64,000 bases of DNA from Lagopus muta (Eukaryota > Chordata > Aves > Galliformes > Phasianidae), in contig NC_064433.1 of NCBI RefSeq assembly GCF_023343835.1, positions 65,742,032-65,806,031 of the forward strand. Reading direction: 5' to 3'. Made by a program: the position numbers and the translations under genes. Each line of letters begins with the position of its first letter. Position 1 is the stretch's first letter. Below are positions 51,901 through 64,000 of this stretch, in pieces. Below the pieces are notes generated by a model that ran no database searches, was not told the DNA's origin, and saw only the letters and a list, made by a program, of their open reading frames with translations.

Positions 51901-54900
51901 CTAGTTGCATATTTACTTTATAAAAACATACTTGTTACAATGAACAATCTTGTTAGCATCACTTAAAGAAAACTTATAGATACTAATGCTATTATATCTC
52001 TACCAAAAAAGCAAATTAAGAATAACGTTAAAAGTTAACTACTAGATATTTTCTATGCTGAGGATTAAGAGTCTAATGCTATGCCTCCTAAGAATTTATG
52101 AATATTGCACATATCAAATACAATAGCTCTATCAGGCAAACAGCCCAAGCAAGTTAACACAGAACAACTTTGTTAGAAGTGTTCCTTCTGTCTACGCAGT
52201 TCATCATTAGCATGTTTGAAACAATAACACATCTGTCTTTTCCAGATGCATCCATCTTCTTGTCTAAGCACTTATAATAGTAGTTAAACCCCAAAACACT
52301 AACAAAATCATTTAGTCACAATCCTCCAAGTCAGATTTACCCTTGCTTCCACAGAAAAAGAGGATTGCTTACCAAAGTTATGAGGTTAAACCTTTTAGGC
52401 TCTGACAAACCAACATGAGAATGCAAAGTGGCAAGCTCCTCCCAGGAAAATCTTGCTGGCAATGGAAAATTGAAGGGTCTGAAGGGACAAGAAGTTTTAC
52501 AGCAGATGCAGCCAAGATCTTATGATAGTGTCACAGACCAACTTCTGCCGCTACTCGACTGGCAGATTCATACACTTGCACGTGCTTGTGCTTCTCATTG
52601 GTTCTTTAGCACTTCTTTCAAAAACAAACACCTGTAAGTTACAAGCCAGTCAAAATGTACCGCCCAACCTTGGTTAATGCTCCGCAACACAACTGACCTC
52701 CTGATGCCCCCCACCCTAACATCATCAGAAACTGATGTATTCAGCTTTTCCCCACATTAGATAAAAACACAGCAGGTTAAAGTCTGCTTGTAAAGCATAA
52801 GATATACCTTAAAATAAATTTCTTCAATGTCTAAATTTCATCTTGAAACATACCTGTATGCGCCATTATGTTTGTTTTTAATTATAGCCAAAATTTAATT
52901 TTTACTATAAATAATAGTCTTATGGAATAAGAAATTGAATCTAACAAGCTACAGATGATGCTGTTACCAGGCACTCTCCAATGGGGAGGCACAAAAACAA
53001 GCGATGCGAGAAAACATCAGCTCAGTGCACTTATGTAGCACTGTGCATATCATCACAAGGCAGCAACAATGGCACGTGATCCATAATAGATGAAGAAAGT
53101 TTGGCAACTCATATGTGGTAACACAAAACTCCAAAGTAAAAAGATCCTGCATTCTTATTAATCTCTTTCAGACTTGTGCTAGCGTGGAGTTTTAACCACC
53201 TTCGTTTAGAAGAAGCATCGTTCTCATTGTTTAAATATCCACAGTATTAGAATTTCCTTTGAAGATTTACTGCAGTTAATACTGCAAAGCCACTTCTAAA
53301 GGTATGGTTACGCTACAGTGAAGCAGTTTGCTTCGAGGTTTTAAAGAAACATAGTGAACTGTACATCCCACTAGTATCAATGTGAGCAGGGAGACCAATA
53401 ATACAGTAGTCTGAGCAGATCTGTGTTTTATTGAAGGAGACGTTACTTAAAACTATGCTCTGTCATCTCTCTGGAGCAGCTCCTGTTGCCAAAAGAAATA
53501 AAGGTGTTGAAGAATATTTGCTTTTCAAGCACAATCTATCCTTTTCATCAAAGGGTGCCTACTACAGTAGGCAACACAATCTCACCTACTAACATTGTAT
53601 AAAGATACAAAATGGAATCCATGTTGTGTTTTATACACCTGGAATTCACTTTTCAAATAGAAGAAAAGGTAATCAAGAGGACATCTGTTTGATCTCCTCA
53701 GGGAACAGAAAGGCAGGAGAGTGATGACACCTCTCTATAGCTGCCCTTCGTTTTCAATGGTTTAATGAGGTAAACACTTTAACAAGCAAGTACTAGCTGT
53801 AGTTACTACAGCAGGATGATATATTGAAAGTTCTCTCCTATCCTGCTCATCAGGTGAGCCCCTGACATCCTACACGACAGCTTCAAAGACAGTGATCCAG
53901 GCTACTACCTTTTCTGAAAATACAAAATAGGGTCACACACCCACAGAATAATTTTAATTATAAATACCCAATATATCTTTGCAAAATTAAAATAGTTTTT
54001 TAGATCAAAACTAGAAGCCTTAAACATACCTCAGTCTTCAGAAGCACTGAGCACCCACAGACTCCTACCAAAGATCATAGAAAACATTGGGTAGGCAGAG
54101 GGAATAAACAGAACAAAACTAGCCATCTACCTACACACTTAACTTCCTGGCAGAAGAATTTAAAACATTCAAAAAGAACACAGATATCGACAAAAGAATA
54201 CTGGTATTTGGTCTTTCTGAACAGCAAGATTTGAGTACTTTTGGAGCACATTTTGGATATTCCCAGCTTATGTTAAAAAAAAATATATATATATTGAACA
54301 CCATCAGAACAGGAGCTCTATAAATGTGCTATTAAGCATATTTTGATTATCTAGATGTACAAATTGCAATTAAGAGCAACAAGAAGTTCTGAGTTGTATC
54401 CTTCAATGAGTAATTCACACCGATAATTATTATGAGTTATGTAAAATAACACTTACTAATTTCATATCCTGAGCAACTGAGAATGGCCATTAACAAAGCA
54501 GCAAGAAGAGGCCAAATTCTCTCAGTCACAGCATGAGCAAATTCAAATCAGATAACTTACAATCCAGCAAATGAAAATAGCATTCAACATGCTATTCCAG
54601 TCTCATAAATAAAATGTAAGGACATGAGATTAATTCTTCTCAGAAGCAGCACGACAATTATAATTTTTCTTCCAAGTCTGAAAATTTAACATTAATTTAA
54701 TCCAGAGTCCAAGTCTAAAAGCGAGGCACGGGGATAAGTTACTATCATTCTAACTGCACTGGACAAGAGTTTAACATCTGTTGTCAGCCTGCAGCTTAAA
54801 AACAAAAACATGTTGAGTAGATGACTTAAGCATTTACAAACACAACAAATACAGTGTTGTTAAAACCAGTGAGTTATTTTGTGCCAGCTTCTGAAAAGCT

Positions 54901-57900
54901 AGATAAACATTACCAGCACTGCTCAATCTTTAATGAACAGAGAAGGAAAAAAACTAAGTAATTAATCTAGAACACTGAGTCTTTCTCCTCAGTTCCAGTT
55001 TAGGGTAAGCCAAGATGTTGCTGACACAAGTCTCTCTAGATGATAAAGCAAATCTAGTAAAGTCTCAGCATCATCACAGCTGTTAGTTACCTTCATACAG
55101 CCAGGTGCCATTTCTAATGAAGCGCATCTTTGAAGATTCTATTTTGTGCTCATGAAGTTCTGTATATACCGACACAAGGTTTTGCAGTGCTTAACAGAAC
55201 TCCAGCAAAACATATGTAGAATTATAGTTGAGACTCCCTCCACTTCTAAAAACAACATTCCATAAGATTGTATTAATGGGCAAACAGCTTCACTAAGCTT
55301 TTGCTCTACAATAAGAATGCAATAAGAAAGAGCTTTCAAAGGACAGACGTAAACATACTACAGCTGGCATTGAGGTTTGGTTACTATAAAAAGGTACCTG
55401 CTGTGCCTAGATTGCAGAAGTCTTACAAGGTGCAACATTCAAACAAATGTAACAATCTACCTATTTCAGATTTCCAAGTCTTTTTTCCCCAGCCAGCTTG
55501 TAGCCAACGTGCTAGAATGTACACCTCCCACTCCTCCCCACCCTGTCCCCAACACTAAACACTCACACACTGGTAGGATTGCTCATAAGTGAAGCACTGC
55601 TGGCATTGTTTTTTCCTCCATTCTGTTTACTAAAAGAAAAGCATATAGCAGTTGTTTTAAAGTAGGAACTTTAAGTCTATTGACCATGAGAGCGAGCCTT
55701 TTAGAGGGATTCCTGATTTATTTCACATTGAATCATGGTTCTGCTATGAAAAGTGACTAAAAACTACTTTTTACCTCAATGGGTGATTGAGGAATGTTAA
55801 AACCCCAAGTAGTTTCAGCACTCAAAAAACCTACACAAGAACAATATATTGGTTTGGGTACTATATCACAATTCCAGCATAAAATCACATGCTGATTTTT
55901 TGATTCCTGGTCACTTACTTCACACAGTTTTGACCGAAATACCAACAGTTACTGAACTGTTGCAAACACATGAAGATACTAAAAAGATCAAGTCATCCTT
56001 ATTTCAGAAGGATCTTGAATATCTAACCTGATGAATTTACTGCATTCAGCTGGTCTCAGCAATATTAAATGGGAGGAAAGCTGTGCAAATGCAACCAATT
56101 TTACCACATCATTTTAGCATCTTGAAGTTTGCCTTCTCTGTTTATTTTAATATAGTATTTAATTGATTAATTTAGTAACCGAACCTCAAACCAATAAAAT
56201 AAACTGAGTTTATACAGAAGCTTTATAGATTCTATTTGAGGCATTCTTTATTAAAAATATTTTGAGTTAGTTTATAATCAAAAATATATTTAATCTTTAC
56301 CTAAACACCTTCAGCTGTTTGAATGAAGTATGTATTTAAAGCAATCTAAGATGCCTAAGTACCTCATGCAGAACACAGATGTTATGACTGAATGCAGTGC
56401 TAAGTATCACCAAAATACTTTGTCATGAAGATCTTTCCTTGCAGCAACACAATCACAAACCAGACCACCACGCAGATTACAGGAGATGTCTTCAGATTAT
56501 TTTTTATACTTGTATAATTTTTCTCCTTCATACGACTGGAATAGAATTATCATAAACAATCACAGACTTTGAAACCTACTCATGCAGGCAGGCTACAGAA
56601 AAACTAATTAATTAATTAAAACCAAATAGCAACATTTTTCTCTGCACAGTAACACGTATGAGAACCAACTAATTCAACAAAATAGTCTCCACTACATGGA
56701 GTCTTAAAAGCTCAAACTGAGTTCACCAACATTACCGACATTAAAAGGGACACCACTGATGTAGCAAATGAAACTACAGAATAAACAAACTAAGCCACTA
56801 CTTACTGCTTAGCTCACTACCTACCTCGTTTCTTGTTGTAAATAATATTCTTACACAACAGGTCATTGTGACAGAGTACCACTGGTGATCCTAAATTTGA
56901 CAGTCTTTCCTTCATCCAGGCCATCTCTTCCTGAAGAACTTGAGGACTTGGAATTTCACTTAAAAACCTTTTCAGGTGTAAGAAGTTTGAGAGTTAATTT
57001 TTAGTAGTGTGTTCCATACCAAGCATCTGTAATGAAATAACTTAATTATTTTCCTCTACACTCTTATTTCAAATAATCCAACAGATGTTCTCTCAGACTG
57101 GGGCACTATTTCCCCTAGCACTACTGCAGACAAATTACGACAATATTCTATTTTGTCCTCCCCAAGAAATTCTATAGATTATCTATTGTAAACATGACAG
57201 TAGTCTACTCAGGAATAGAATGTGAACTCAATCCTGCACATTCTTAAAGGAGCACAGATAAAAAGTTTACAGCATGAGTTTCGTTCACTTGTTGCTCACA
57301 TTACAACACACAACTGCACATAAAATATTTATCTAACCAGATTAAATAAGACCCCTTTTTTTTTTCCTCTTTAGTAACTGTAAATATACTTAGGTTGACA
57401 TTTCTAAGATTTTTCAATTACTCCTGTCTAGAGAATTTTGTTGTAAAAAAAAAAAAAACCCACAACTTTGCCAGAGCATTTACAACGCAGAGAGAAAAGC
57501 ATTTAATATCAATGATATCCAAGAAATTCTAGAAAGACCACTTATCTATAAAGAGCATTTAGGCTGGAATCTACTCACTAAGGAAATTTGATGATTCCGT
57601 ACATACACCTTCAAATTATAGTTTTAGCTTTGAAGTCTGACTGTGCCTCCCTGTCACTCTAAACAGCCTTTTATTAACTTTGGATTTCAAACCAATTTCT
57701 GAATTTTTTAGAAAATAATTATATATATAATCTTCCATCCATCGCCCTGAAAAATTGTAACATCAGGGAAGCAACCAGTGATCAAACACTTACCTTTTAT
57801 TCACTTCCTCATCTGCAAACTCTGTGGGTATAAGAGAGAAGTATTTCCCCATCTTCAGCCACAGGTTAGATTTAGGGATCCATCCATTGTGAGCATGGAT

Positions 57901-58987
57901 AGTATGGATTTTAGCAAGCTGTCTGGCAATGAGTCTTCAAAAAAAAAGTTTAAATTAATGTTACTTTTGCAATAGTCCTTATCATCTCCAGCAAGAGGTG
58001 AGAACAACAAAAACATTTAATAGAAATGTGATAAAGAGATCCAACAAAGAAATCAACAAGAGCATAAACAAGAGCAGCGCAGCCCACAGGGTAGCACTTT
58101 TAAAGCCTCCTAACATCTTTAAGCAGTACCATGTGTGAAGCACTAACAGGACAGAAACTGGAATTCAGCTACACCATGTGTATTTGACATGTCTACTCTT
58201 TGACCTGCACATCTTCAGAAGACTTGATTTAAATTATTTGAAGCTTTTAGGTATCAAATACATTTCAGCACACACATGAAAAGCTAAGAAAAACCTTAAA
58301 ACATCAGCATTTCCTATTTGCTGCTAACATAAAAAACGTCTCAGTGAAACGTTTTGAACCTATTCACAAATGAAATATACTAGAAATAGAGCTAGGATTC
58401 ACTTAATGAAACCCAGCCTCTCTAACTGCACCACGTTAAATTATTTCTCAAACAGCAACGTTCAAGCACTGAACACACACAAGTGAAACTCTAATGTGTA
58501 TGAAGTCTTCTGTGAGTGCAGCAAGGATCATCTTTTCATATGTGAAGTATCACGATTAACTATGCAAAAACAGTGAACCAACAAAAGTTTCAAAGTCAGC
58601 TTCACACAGGCTTATAATAACATTCACTTTCTGTCTGCTCATAAATTAAGCCTGAGATCCCCTGGATTTGACAAGACATCATATATACTTCACAGAACTT
58701 GTATAATAAAATAAGTAAAAAGCTTACCTGAAAATATCAGGATTGCATACATGCTCAGGATCCAGGGCTTCTCCCTGCATGAACTCGTAGCACAAGCCAT
58801 TGTTGAAAGTACAGTACAGCTGAGGTGCACAGCCATGGGCCTGCAACACACGGAAACTCTTCACTTCTTCATCACGGTCAACTAAGAGCTCAGTCTTGTT
58901 TCCATAGATCCTAACTAGAACTACATCATCTGTTATGTCACCCACGTAGCAGCCAATTAATTTATTGGTGATTCCATCAGTAAACAG
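45902..58987 (-). CDS. ETNK1: Ethanolamine kinase 1 (exons 2-8, 5' partial)
   Basis: ETNK1 phosphorylates ethanolamine with ATP, the first step of the CDP-ethanolamine (Kennedy) route to phosphatidylethanolamine in the cytosol. Seven exons on the minus strand (58987-58728, 57934-57794, 56967-56825, 50942-50859, 48845-48685, 47255-47182, 45974-45902) join with compatible phases into 936 nt, that is 311 residues plus TAA. The product contains the kinase motif HNDLLCKN in exon 4, with the catalytic Asp, and the choline/ethanolamine-kinase motif FIDYEY in exon 5, with the metal-binding Asp, followed by DIGNHFNE. All junctions have GT/AG ends. The human 363-residue form has about 52 residues before the point where exon 2 begins, so only the N-terminal exon is missing; no CpG-rich first exon is visible up to 64000. 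His and Asn of the HND motif, the residues mutated in human atypical CML (H243, N244), are intact. Identification is very secure; exon numbering assumes a single upstream coding exon. Confidence 0.97.
46378..46391 (-). promoter_or_regulatory. CTCF-like core motif
   Basis: The minus strand reads CCGCTAGATGGCGC, which fits the CTCF core (CC-R-C-Y-AG-R-K-GGC-R-S) at every position. It lies in the last intron of ETNK1, 404 bases upstream of exon 8. Occupancy cannot be judged from sequence. Confidence 0.5.
47119..47163 (+). mobile_element. Short CR1-like tail in ETNK1 intron 7
   Basis: GAGGGTCCCAAAATTCCCTT then CCAACCTCAATTACTGTATG resembles the last 45 bases of a CR1 copy. It ends within about 20 bases of the exon 7 splice donor, on the opposite strand to the gene. 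Confidence 0.55.
47182..47255 (-). CDS. ETNK1: ETNK1 exon 7
   Basis: This 74-nt exon encodes ASHFFWGLWALIQAKYST followed by IDFDFLG. The acceptor is GCCATTAG|GCTTCC, and the donor is CTAGG|GTAAGTATG, a near-perfect match to U1. It leaves phase 2, and the Gly codon is completed by exon 8. A short CR1-like tail lies about 20 bases past the donor. Confidence 0.97.
48685..48845 (-). CDS. ETNK1: ETNK1 exon 6
   Basis: This 161-nt exon encodes VNEVDYSLYPNRKLQEQWL through VQVNQFAL. The acceptor follows an excellent T/C tract ending CCATAG, and the donor is GCACTG|GTAAAT, leaving phase 0. Reading into the intron, the frame stays open for seven codons and then meets a stop, so retention would truncate the kinase before its last helices. 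Confidence 0.97.
48846..50858 (-). other. ETNK1 intron between exons 5 and 6
   Basis: About 2 kb of AT-rich sequence. I see nothing specific in it beyond the splice signals. Confidence 0.7.
50859..50942 (-). CDS. ETNK1: ETNK1 exon 5 (IDYEY motif)
   Basis: This 84-nt exon encodes DVQFIDYEYSGYNYLAYD followed by IGNHFNEFA. This is the choline/ethanolamine kinase signature with the metal-binding Asp. The acceptor is CACATAG|GTGATG, and the donor is TTTGCAG|GTAAAA. It enters and leaves in phase 1. Confidence 0.97.
50943..56824 (-). other. ETNK1 intron between exons 4 and 5
   Basis: This 5.9-kb intron is AT-rich. Apart from the candidate cassette exon at 55091-55159 and a short AT tract near 54279-54294 I see no exon, RNA gene or recognisable mobile element in it. 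Confidence 0.7.
55091..55159 (-). other. Candidate in-frame cassette exon in ETNK1
   Basis: Within the 5.9-kb intron between exons 4 and 5, a block ends in a good donor (TATGAAG|GTAACT, GT at 55090-55089). Two upstream AG sites both give lengths divisible by three: 69 nt (after ATATACAG, start 55159) and 48 nt (after AAAATAG, start 55138). Entered in phase 1 from exon 4, both read open, the longer as ELHEHKIESSKMRF then IRNGTWLYE, and both leave phase 1 for exon 5. The insert would fall in the loop between the HND and IDYEY motifs. The pyrimidine tract is weak, and I cannot show that it is used. Confidence 0.45.
56825..56967 (-). CDS. ETNK1: ETNK1 exon 4 (catalytic HND motif)
   Basis: This 143-nt exon encodes FLSEIPSPQVLQEEMAWMKE and later VVLCHNDLLCKNIIYNKKR. 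It carries the Brenner-type catalytic motif HND followed four residues later by KN. The donor is CGAG|GTAGGT, leaving phase 1. The exon either joins directly to the exon at 50942, giving KKR-GDVQF, or joins through the candidate cassette exon at 55159-55091. Confidence 0.96.
57794..57934 (-). CDS. ETNK1: ETNK1 exon 3
   Basis: This 141-nt exon encodes RLIARQLAKIHTIHAHNG through FADEEVNK. The acceptor is a T-rich run ending GAAG, and the donor is AAAAG|GTAAGTG. It completes the split Arg from exon 2 and leaves AG of another split Arg. It corresponds to the helical segment that precedes the catalytic loop. Confidence 0.96.
58728..58987 (-). CDS. ETNK1: ETNK1 exon 2
   Basis: This 260-nt exon begins LFTDGITNKLIGCYVG and ends NPDIF plus AG of a split Arg codon. 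The acceptor is a T-rich tract ending CAG at 58988-58990, and the donor is CAG|GTAAGC at 58727. It encodes the ATP-binding N-lobe of the kinase, including the strands around VLVRIYGNKTELLVDRDEE. It starts in phase 0, so the missing exon 1 must end on a codon boundary. Confidence 0.97.
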
Positions 58988-58999
58988 CTGAAAAGTAAA

Positions 59000-61900
59000 A
59001 CAACACATTGCTTAGTTTTGCATCTTTATTTCCATGGTTCAAGAAAAGAATGCAAGGTTACTCTTTGGCTTACAAGCCTGAGATTTAAAGAAAATCAATC
59101 TTTAAAACACAGGAAAATCATGAAGAAAAATACGAAGTTTTTCCACGTAACACACCAAAAGAAAATAGGCCAATGTAAGAACATGCTACAGTGACTGCAG
59201 AAACAGTACATGTAAAAGGCAGTAGATGAATATTTAATGCTGTAAAACAAGTTCTCACATAACCACTTTGAAACTGATGGTTTCAATTGGCTGAAATCAA
59301 AGCCTGAACAAGGTAGCAATCCCAAAATTGTTGTATCGTGAACACAGGCAGCACAAACAATTTTAATGCATTTCAGAATTCCATATTTGCTGTTAAGCAC
59401 ACACACAGTAAAAAGATATTTCTGGAGTTCTCAAGTATTCCTTTTAACAAAGTGGAATTGAGGTAAGACACAGTCCAAATTCAGTGTTATGTTCCCACTA
59501 GCCGTGAGGACTTCAGAACAAGTCCTAAAGTCACTTTTGGCTCCTTTACAAATGTTAAAAAGCACTTTGAATTCAAGACCTCCGTTTTGAGCCTCAGGTA
59601 CCACTCCAAGTCTAAGAGCTTCTGACAAGACTCACTCTTTTCATCACTCTACTTCATAACTGGTTCATGCCATTCAGGAGACAAACAAGCACTTTAAGTC
59701 TTGAATGATAAAGACACACACAAAAGCAGTTTTTTAAAGCCCTGCAATTTACTCTTGATTCAGAGACCAGCCTAGTGACTGATGCCTGAATAGACAGGAG
59801 GTGAGGCAAGTGACCCTCCACAAAAATAAGTAAAAGCATTACATATTTACATCTAATGACAACCTATTCCTTGCCCTTCAAGAAACAATGGAGGTATGGT
59901 TGCATTAAGTTCCCAGCTATGGAAAAAAAGGAAGAAAGAAAGAAAAACTGTCACTAACTACTGCCTTTCTTTCAACTTTTGATGATGGGACTAAACTAGT
60001 CACTAAAAGAAGCTGCAGTTCCACCAATGGTACCAGGTAAGTTTGCTAAAGCCAGAGTTACTAAGAAGCTTTGTGTGCACACTTGCATGTAGCCAAACAT
60101 TTGAAAGCAACACAGAAGAAACAGCAGTTCTCTCATCTTTTACAACCTGAGGAATTTTACCAGTTTAGAAAATAGGTGTTCGGTGCTTTGAAACTTTGTG
60201 CCCTGTCAACACAGACTGGGTTTTTGCTGGATGAGCATTATCTGTCTTAACTCTAACTTCTAAGTAAGTGACTAAGGGGAAGACATCAACATTTTCAGGT
60301 GACAAGCACACTTTCAAACAGCCAACAGCACAAGCAAAAGCATCAGTGTTTTCATGACTACTCAACAGCCCTGTTGTTTTAAACATGAGAAGTAAGCAAA
60401 GTGCAAAAGAACCTTTCGGTATCTTCCACTGGAATAAATGACCAGAAAGTAGCGTCAATTAGGTTAACATATGTATATTGGTACACACTATTTCCACTTC
60501 CGTAGGCACCTTACAACCTTAACTTCCTTTTTTAGGAGGCACATTCATCATTAATTCTCATTCAGTAAAATCAGGCACACAAAAGATACAAGCAGATTCA
60601 CGGTTCAACTACCTGTATTTGAACATTTTCAAACTATGGAGGTATTTAGCTGCAAGCAGCTTTTGCTTTATCTGTAAAGCAACCTGTAGACTCCGAGGAA
60701 TCTCAGAAATTCATAATTGTAATGAAAGCCAGAAAAGCAGATAAATATTGAAAGCTGTTTATCAGAATTAGAATAATAAGCACTCCACAGAAACAGTCTG
60801 AATTCCTTATTTAAAGGTATGCATTCAAGCTTCTCTCCCGTCACCACTGCTGCGTTTCCTCTCCCTCCAGCAGGAAGTTGGATGGTTTTGGCTTTTGGTG
60901 ACGGCACCCCATCCAAAATGTGGCCCTAATTTTGAAAAGCATAGTAATATTGGAAATAAACTACCACTCGTTTGAACAAGTCTCATGGATTTGGAGAAAT
61001 CAAGCATCAGGAACAGTTGTTTGATTTTTATTTTTTTTTTTTTTCCATTTAAATCCTAAATAAAAGATCCTGTAATCAAATCTACTATTCAGAGGGAGAG
61101 ACAAGACTTCACAAAAAAATATGTTATATTTAAACTATCATGCCTTGCTTTCCTCAGTATCTTTATGTGGTGAAGCAAAGAAGCTCAGACAAAGTAAAAA
61201 TGGAGTGGGGAATCAATTTCTCATCATAGTGACATAGAAAAAAGAAAAAGAAAAAAAAAGAAAAAAAAAACAGCACAGCATCCCTAAATAGAAATACAGA
61301 ATGGCAGAAGATATGAAGGCATTCTATTTGCTTAAACAACTACCAACACTGAAACGTTTACAAATAGGTTCAGCAAATCATGCTTGCAATCTACATGTAC
61401 AGAGGCCAATCATAAAGCTGTTAGACTACTTACGTAATTCACTCTAAAATGAGGACTTTACAATTTATGGACATTTATTAGCATCTATTATTTTAATTAT
61501 CCATTACAAGAGATGAATGATAGTCTTTAGCAATCTTTTGAAACAACAAAATAATGCACTATTAGGGAACTAAAAAAAAAGTTCAGCACCATGTCTACTG
61601 ATTTTAACAGCAAAATGAATACGTTTATACTCTAACATCACTCTGTTCTTTTGCTTGACTCTCATGCAGATGACACAAATGCTCTAACATAAAGATGCAC
61701 TTGAGCTACCAAACAAGATTACCTGGTTTGTCCAAGCAGATTATTTTTGTGTTTCAAGTCATGAACAACACCATTATAATGCACAACCTCTTCCCTCCAA
61801 TCATTACAGAACTGTTTAGGTCAAAAGGGACTTTTTGTGATCAGAGAAGTACTGATTCCAACATATTTTAGAATACAATTAACTCAAACCACCAGAACCT

Positions 61901-64000
61901 AGAGCTACTTGCTTCTGAAACACACTGATGTTGGAAGCATAAGGCAAGTATATGTCTGGTTCTCAGAAAAAATAACTTACTTAATGATATCCAGACATAC
62001 AATAAGTTTACTAAACCAGGGTGAAGACCTTTACCTCAGAAGGATTAATGTTTTCTAAACACGAGCACCTGACACATAGGCAGGTCCTGATTCGTCCCAC
62101 AAAGTACCTTGAAACAGGTTGCACAATCTCTTCACAATCACACCCCTGCTGGAAGTCCCTGAGAAAGCAAGTCATAACCCCTGCCCTTGTAAAGAAGTCA
62201 CTCTGTGGAAGCGCATTCCAGAACTACAGCTAGTGCTAGGGTGTTTAATACATCACATACCCTGACCAACCTCTACCTGATCCTGTGAAATAGCATCTCT
62301 CTTTGCCCACTCTTTTTCCCCAGTACATATTCACACTCGGACTCAGTTCCGGTCTTAGTCTTCATCAACATCATCGTCATCAACATCTCAGCTAGCATCA
62401 GACAAAAATCAAAGGTTAGGCAGAATTTGAACACAGGGAGGCAGAAATAAGCCACAGATGTTGATGCAGAAAGTTAAGCGCAGGGTTGATACTTTGGACT
62501 GCCACAGATGGAGCTCAGGAGCAGAAGGTGGTTCTGGCACCAACTTGTTATTCTCACCAGCAAAAGAAATCGATTAAGTTACACTATTATTTTGACACTC
62601 CTGTGTGATAAAAGAAAGATCATATCCACAAACTCTGAAAACCCACTTTTTAGCAACTTACCAGCTTGCTTGAGTAGCAAGTGAACACCATCCCTGGCAA
62701 CCCATTTTAAGAATGGGCAGACTCCTGATAGAGGAGCAACAAATGTAACCCTGCTACAAGAAAGTAGTTGGAAAGTTGATCCTATTTGTAAGATAAAGTC
62801 AAACTCATAAATAAGAAATTTCACTCACGTCCAAAGTCAAGCACGCAAGACAAATGGTCTAGGTGCACAGAGCAGTCAGTGCTCTATGACTAAGCACTTC
62901 GTAACTGCCAAGGAAAAGGTTTTTAAACCACCAAGAACACAGTTTTGAGACCCTGATTTGTCTATAAGCAATAGCACAAACAGCGCAATACCACCACCTG
63001 ACAGAACAAATTCTCAGCTACAAAACACTGTTTTCAACATGGCCACCACCATTGGATACACATTTTCACCAGTGATGAACAAAAGCATGCATGCTGCACT
63101 TGGCAAAACCTGCGTCAGCAGAAGTGATCCACTCTAGCTGTCACCACTGCTTAAATACACCACCCACCCACTGCTTCACCCTGCTCACAGTCACTGTTCA
63201 GTCTCCTGTTCAGTCTCCATCAACATTCAGCAGGAGTTGATGAATGTCACTTGGTGCAATGTTCTCCTCACACGGAAGAACTCGATTCTACATCACTTCA
63301 TACGTACTTCTGTGTCAGACACCGCTTTGTCAGACTGCCCCTCTGCTGCCATCTGTCACACAGGAACAACACGTCACAAAATACTGGTGAGAAAGTTCAA
63401 CCTCTAATGCCATACGATCATCACCCACCCCTGGCATCAAGGACATGATATAATAAAACATGACATAATAAAATGGGAAGCATTACTTTAAAAGCAGCTT
63501 AGCATTAAAAAAAAAAAAAAAAAAAACACCTTGCAATCAAACTTGCCTTTCCCTCTATGCAGAACATACTATGTAGATAACCAGGTCATGAGAAACAGCA
63601 ATAGCATGTAAAACAAAGTAAGAATCTGAAGTTTCCCTGTACTGGTCAAACAAACCTCTGGCAGTTGTATAGCTTTCGTCACACTGCACAGGTCTGTTAT
63701 CCCCTCCAAAATAAGCCTGATTAGTGTTAGTAAAAGAAAATCACTACAAGAAGGAAATTGGCTTCCCTCAACTGATAATTTAGGAACACTACTTCTTATT
63801 AGCATGTATTTGTAACATGCTGCTCCAAGTAATTATTTACACTCAGGAGCACTTCATTTCTTGCTTTTTAAAAAGGTAGTTAGCTTACTTTTCCAGGGAC
63901 AGCAATCAGAGCAGATGATTTTTTTCATGATGTAGTATAAAAATATGTTGTCTTGCAGTAAAATAAAGTAATATTTTATTCTTTTGTTCAGAACATCATT
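59000..64000 (-). other. ETNK1 intron 1 (part)
   Basis: This is AT-rich intronic sequence with no coding exon, CpG-rich promoter or clear transposon that I can support. It holds a T run near 61028-61044, an A-rich run near 61220-61270 and an A homopolymer at 63507-63526. A weak CR1-like patch (61806-61860) is too decayed to call. Confidence 0.7.
63507..63526 (+). repeat. A homopolymer
   Basis: About twenty A residues in ETNK1 intron 1. Confidence 0.95.

Noticed and set aside
61806..61860. Possible CR1 3' end
   Set aside because: Too diverged and no tail repeats.
62330..62400. GAT/GTT-rich stretch encoding an Asp-rich peptide on the minus strand
   Set aside because: Short, interrupted by stops, no splice sites; probably a decayed trinucleotide repeat.
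63340..63358. CTCF-like GACAGATGGCAGC on the minus strand
   Set aside because: Lacks the leading CC and has a further core mismatch.
59000..64000. Search for ETNK1 exon 1 and a CpG-rich promoter
   Set aside because: No CG-rich patch or matching coding segment ending on a phase-0 donor was seen; exon 1 should lie beyond the window.
1..64000. Endogenous retrovirus, tRNA, rRNA, microRNA hairpin or CRISPR array
   Set aside because: No paired LTRs, no pol/env-like frame, no clover-leaf, and no spaced direct repeats were recognised by eye.

Overview
The window looks like vertebrate nuclear DNA from a bird, most likely a galliform such as chicken. The evidence is many CR1 LINE fragments with 8-bp tails of the ATTCTRTG type, no Alu- or L1-like mammalian repeats, AT-rich non-coding sequence and small exons with GT/AG junctions. 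There are no prokaryotic features, no tRNA or rRNA genes, no CRISPR array and no recognisable provirus.

Layout. Positions 1 to about 39.2 kb are mostly intergenic: AT-rich sequence with about a dozen CR1 copies in both orientations, several simple repeats and a few stretches that look like conserved regulatory DNA. In other vertebrates the region 3' of ETNK1 is the gene desert that separates it from SOX5, so this part is probably that desert. One small gene sits inside it, on the minus strand at 29,981-30,621. It has two exons and a 131-bp intron, and encodes a 169-residue protein with a signal peptide, a probable membrane segment and a Cys-rich tail. It resembles small testis-expressed membrane proteins, but I cannot name it with confidence.

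From about 39.2 kb to the right edge the window is the minus-strand gene ETNK1 (ethanolamine kinase 1). Seven coding exons can be placed to the base (58,987 down to 45,902). Their phases fit at every junction and give 311 residues ending in a stop codon. The first coding exon is not in the window and should lie beyond 64,000. The stop codon is followed by a CR1-free stretch of about 6.7 kb, read as a long 3' UTR with several poly(A) signals and a set of Pumilio-type sites.

The observations most worth following are: (1) an unlisted in-frame cassette exon candidate of 69 or 48 nt in ETNK1, between the exons carrying the two catalytic motifs; (2) the small two-exon gene in the desert; (3) a SOX dimer palindrome and several homeodomain-motif-rich blocks in the desert; (4) a full CTCF core match in the last ETNK1 intron. 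I see no sign of a wholly new kind of biological system.
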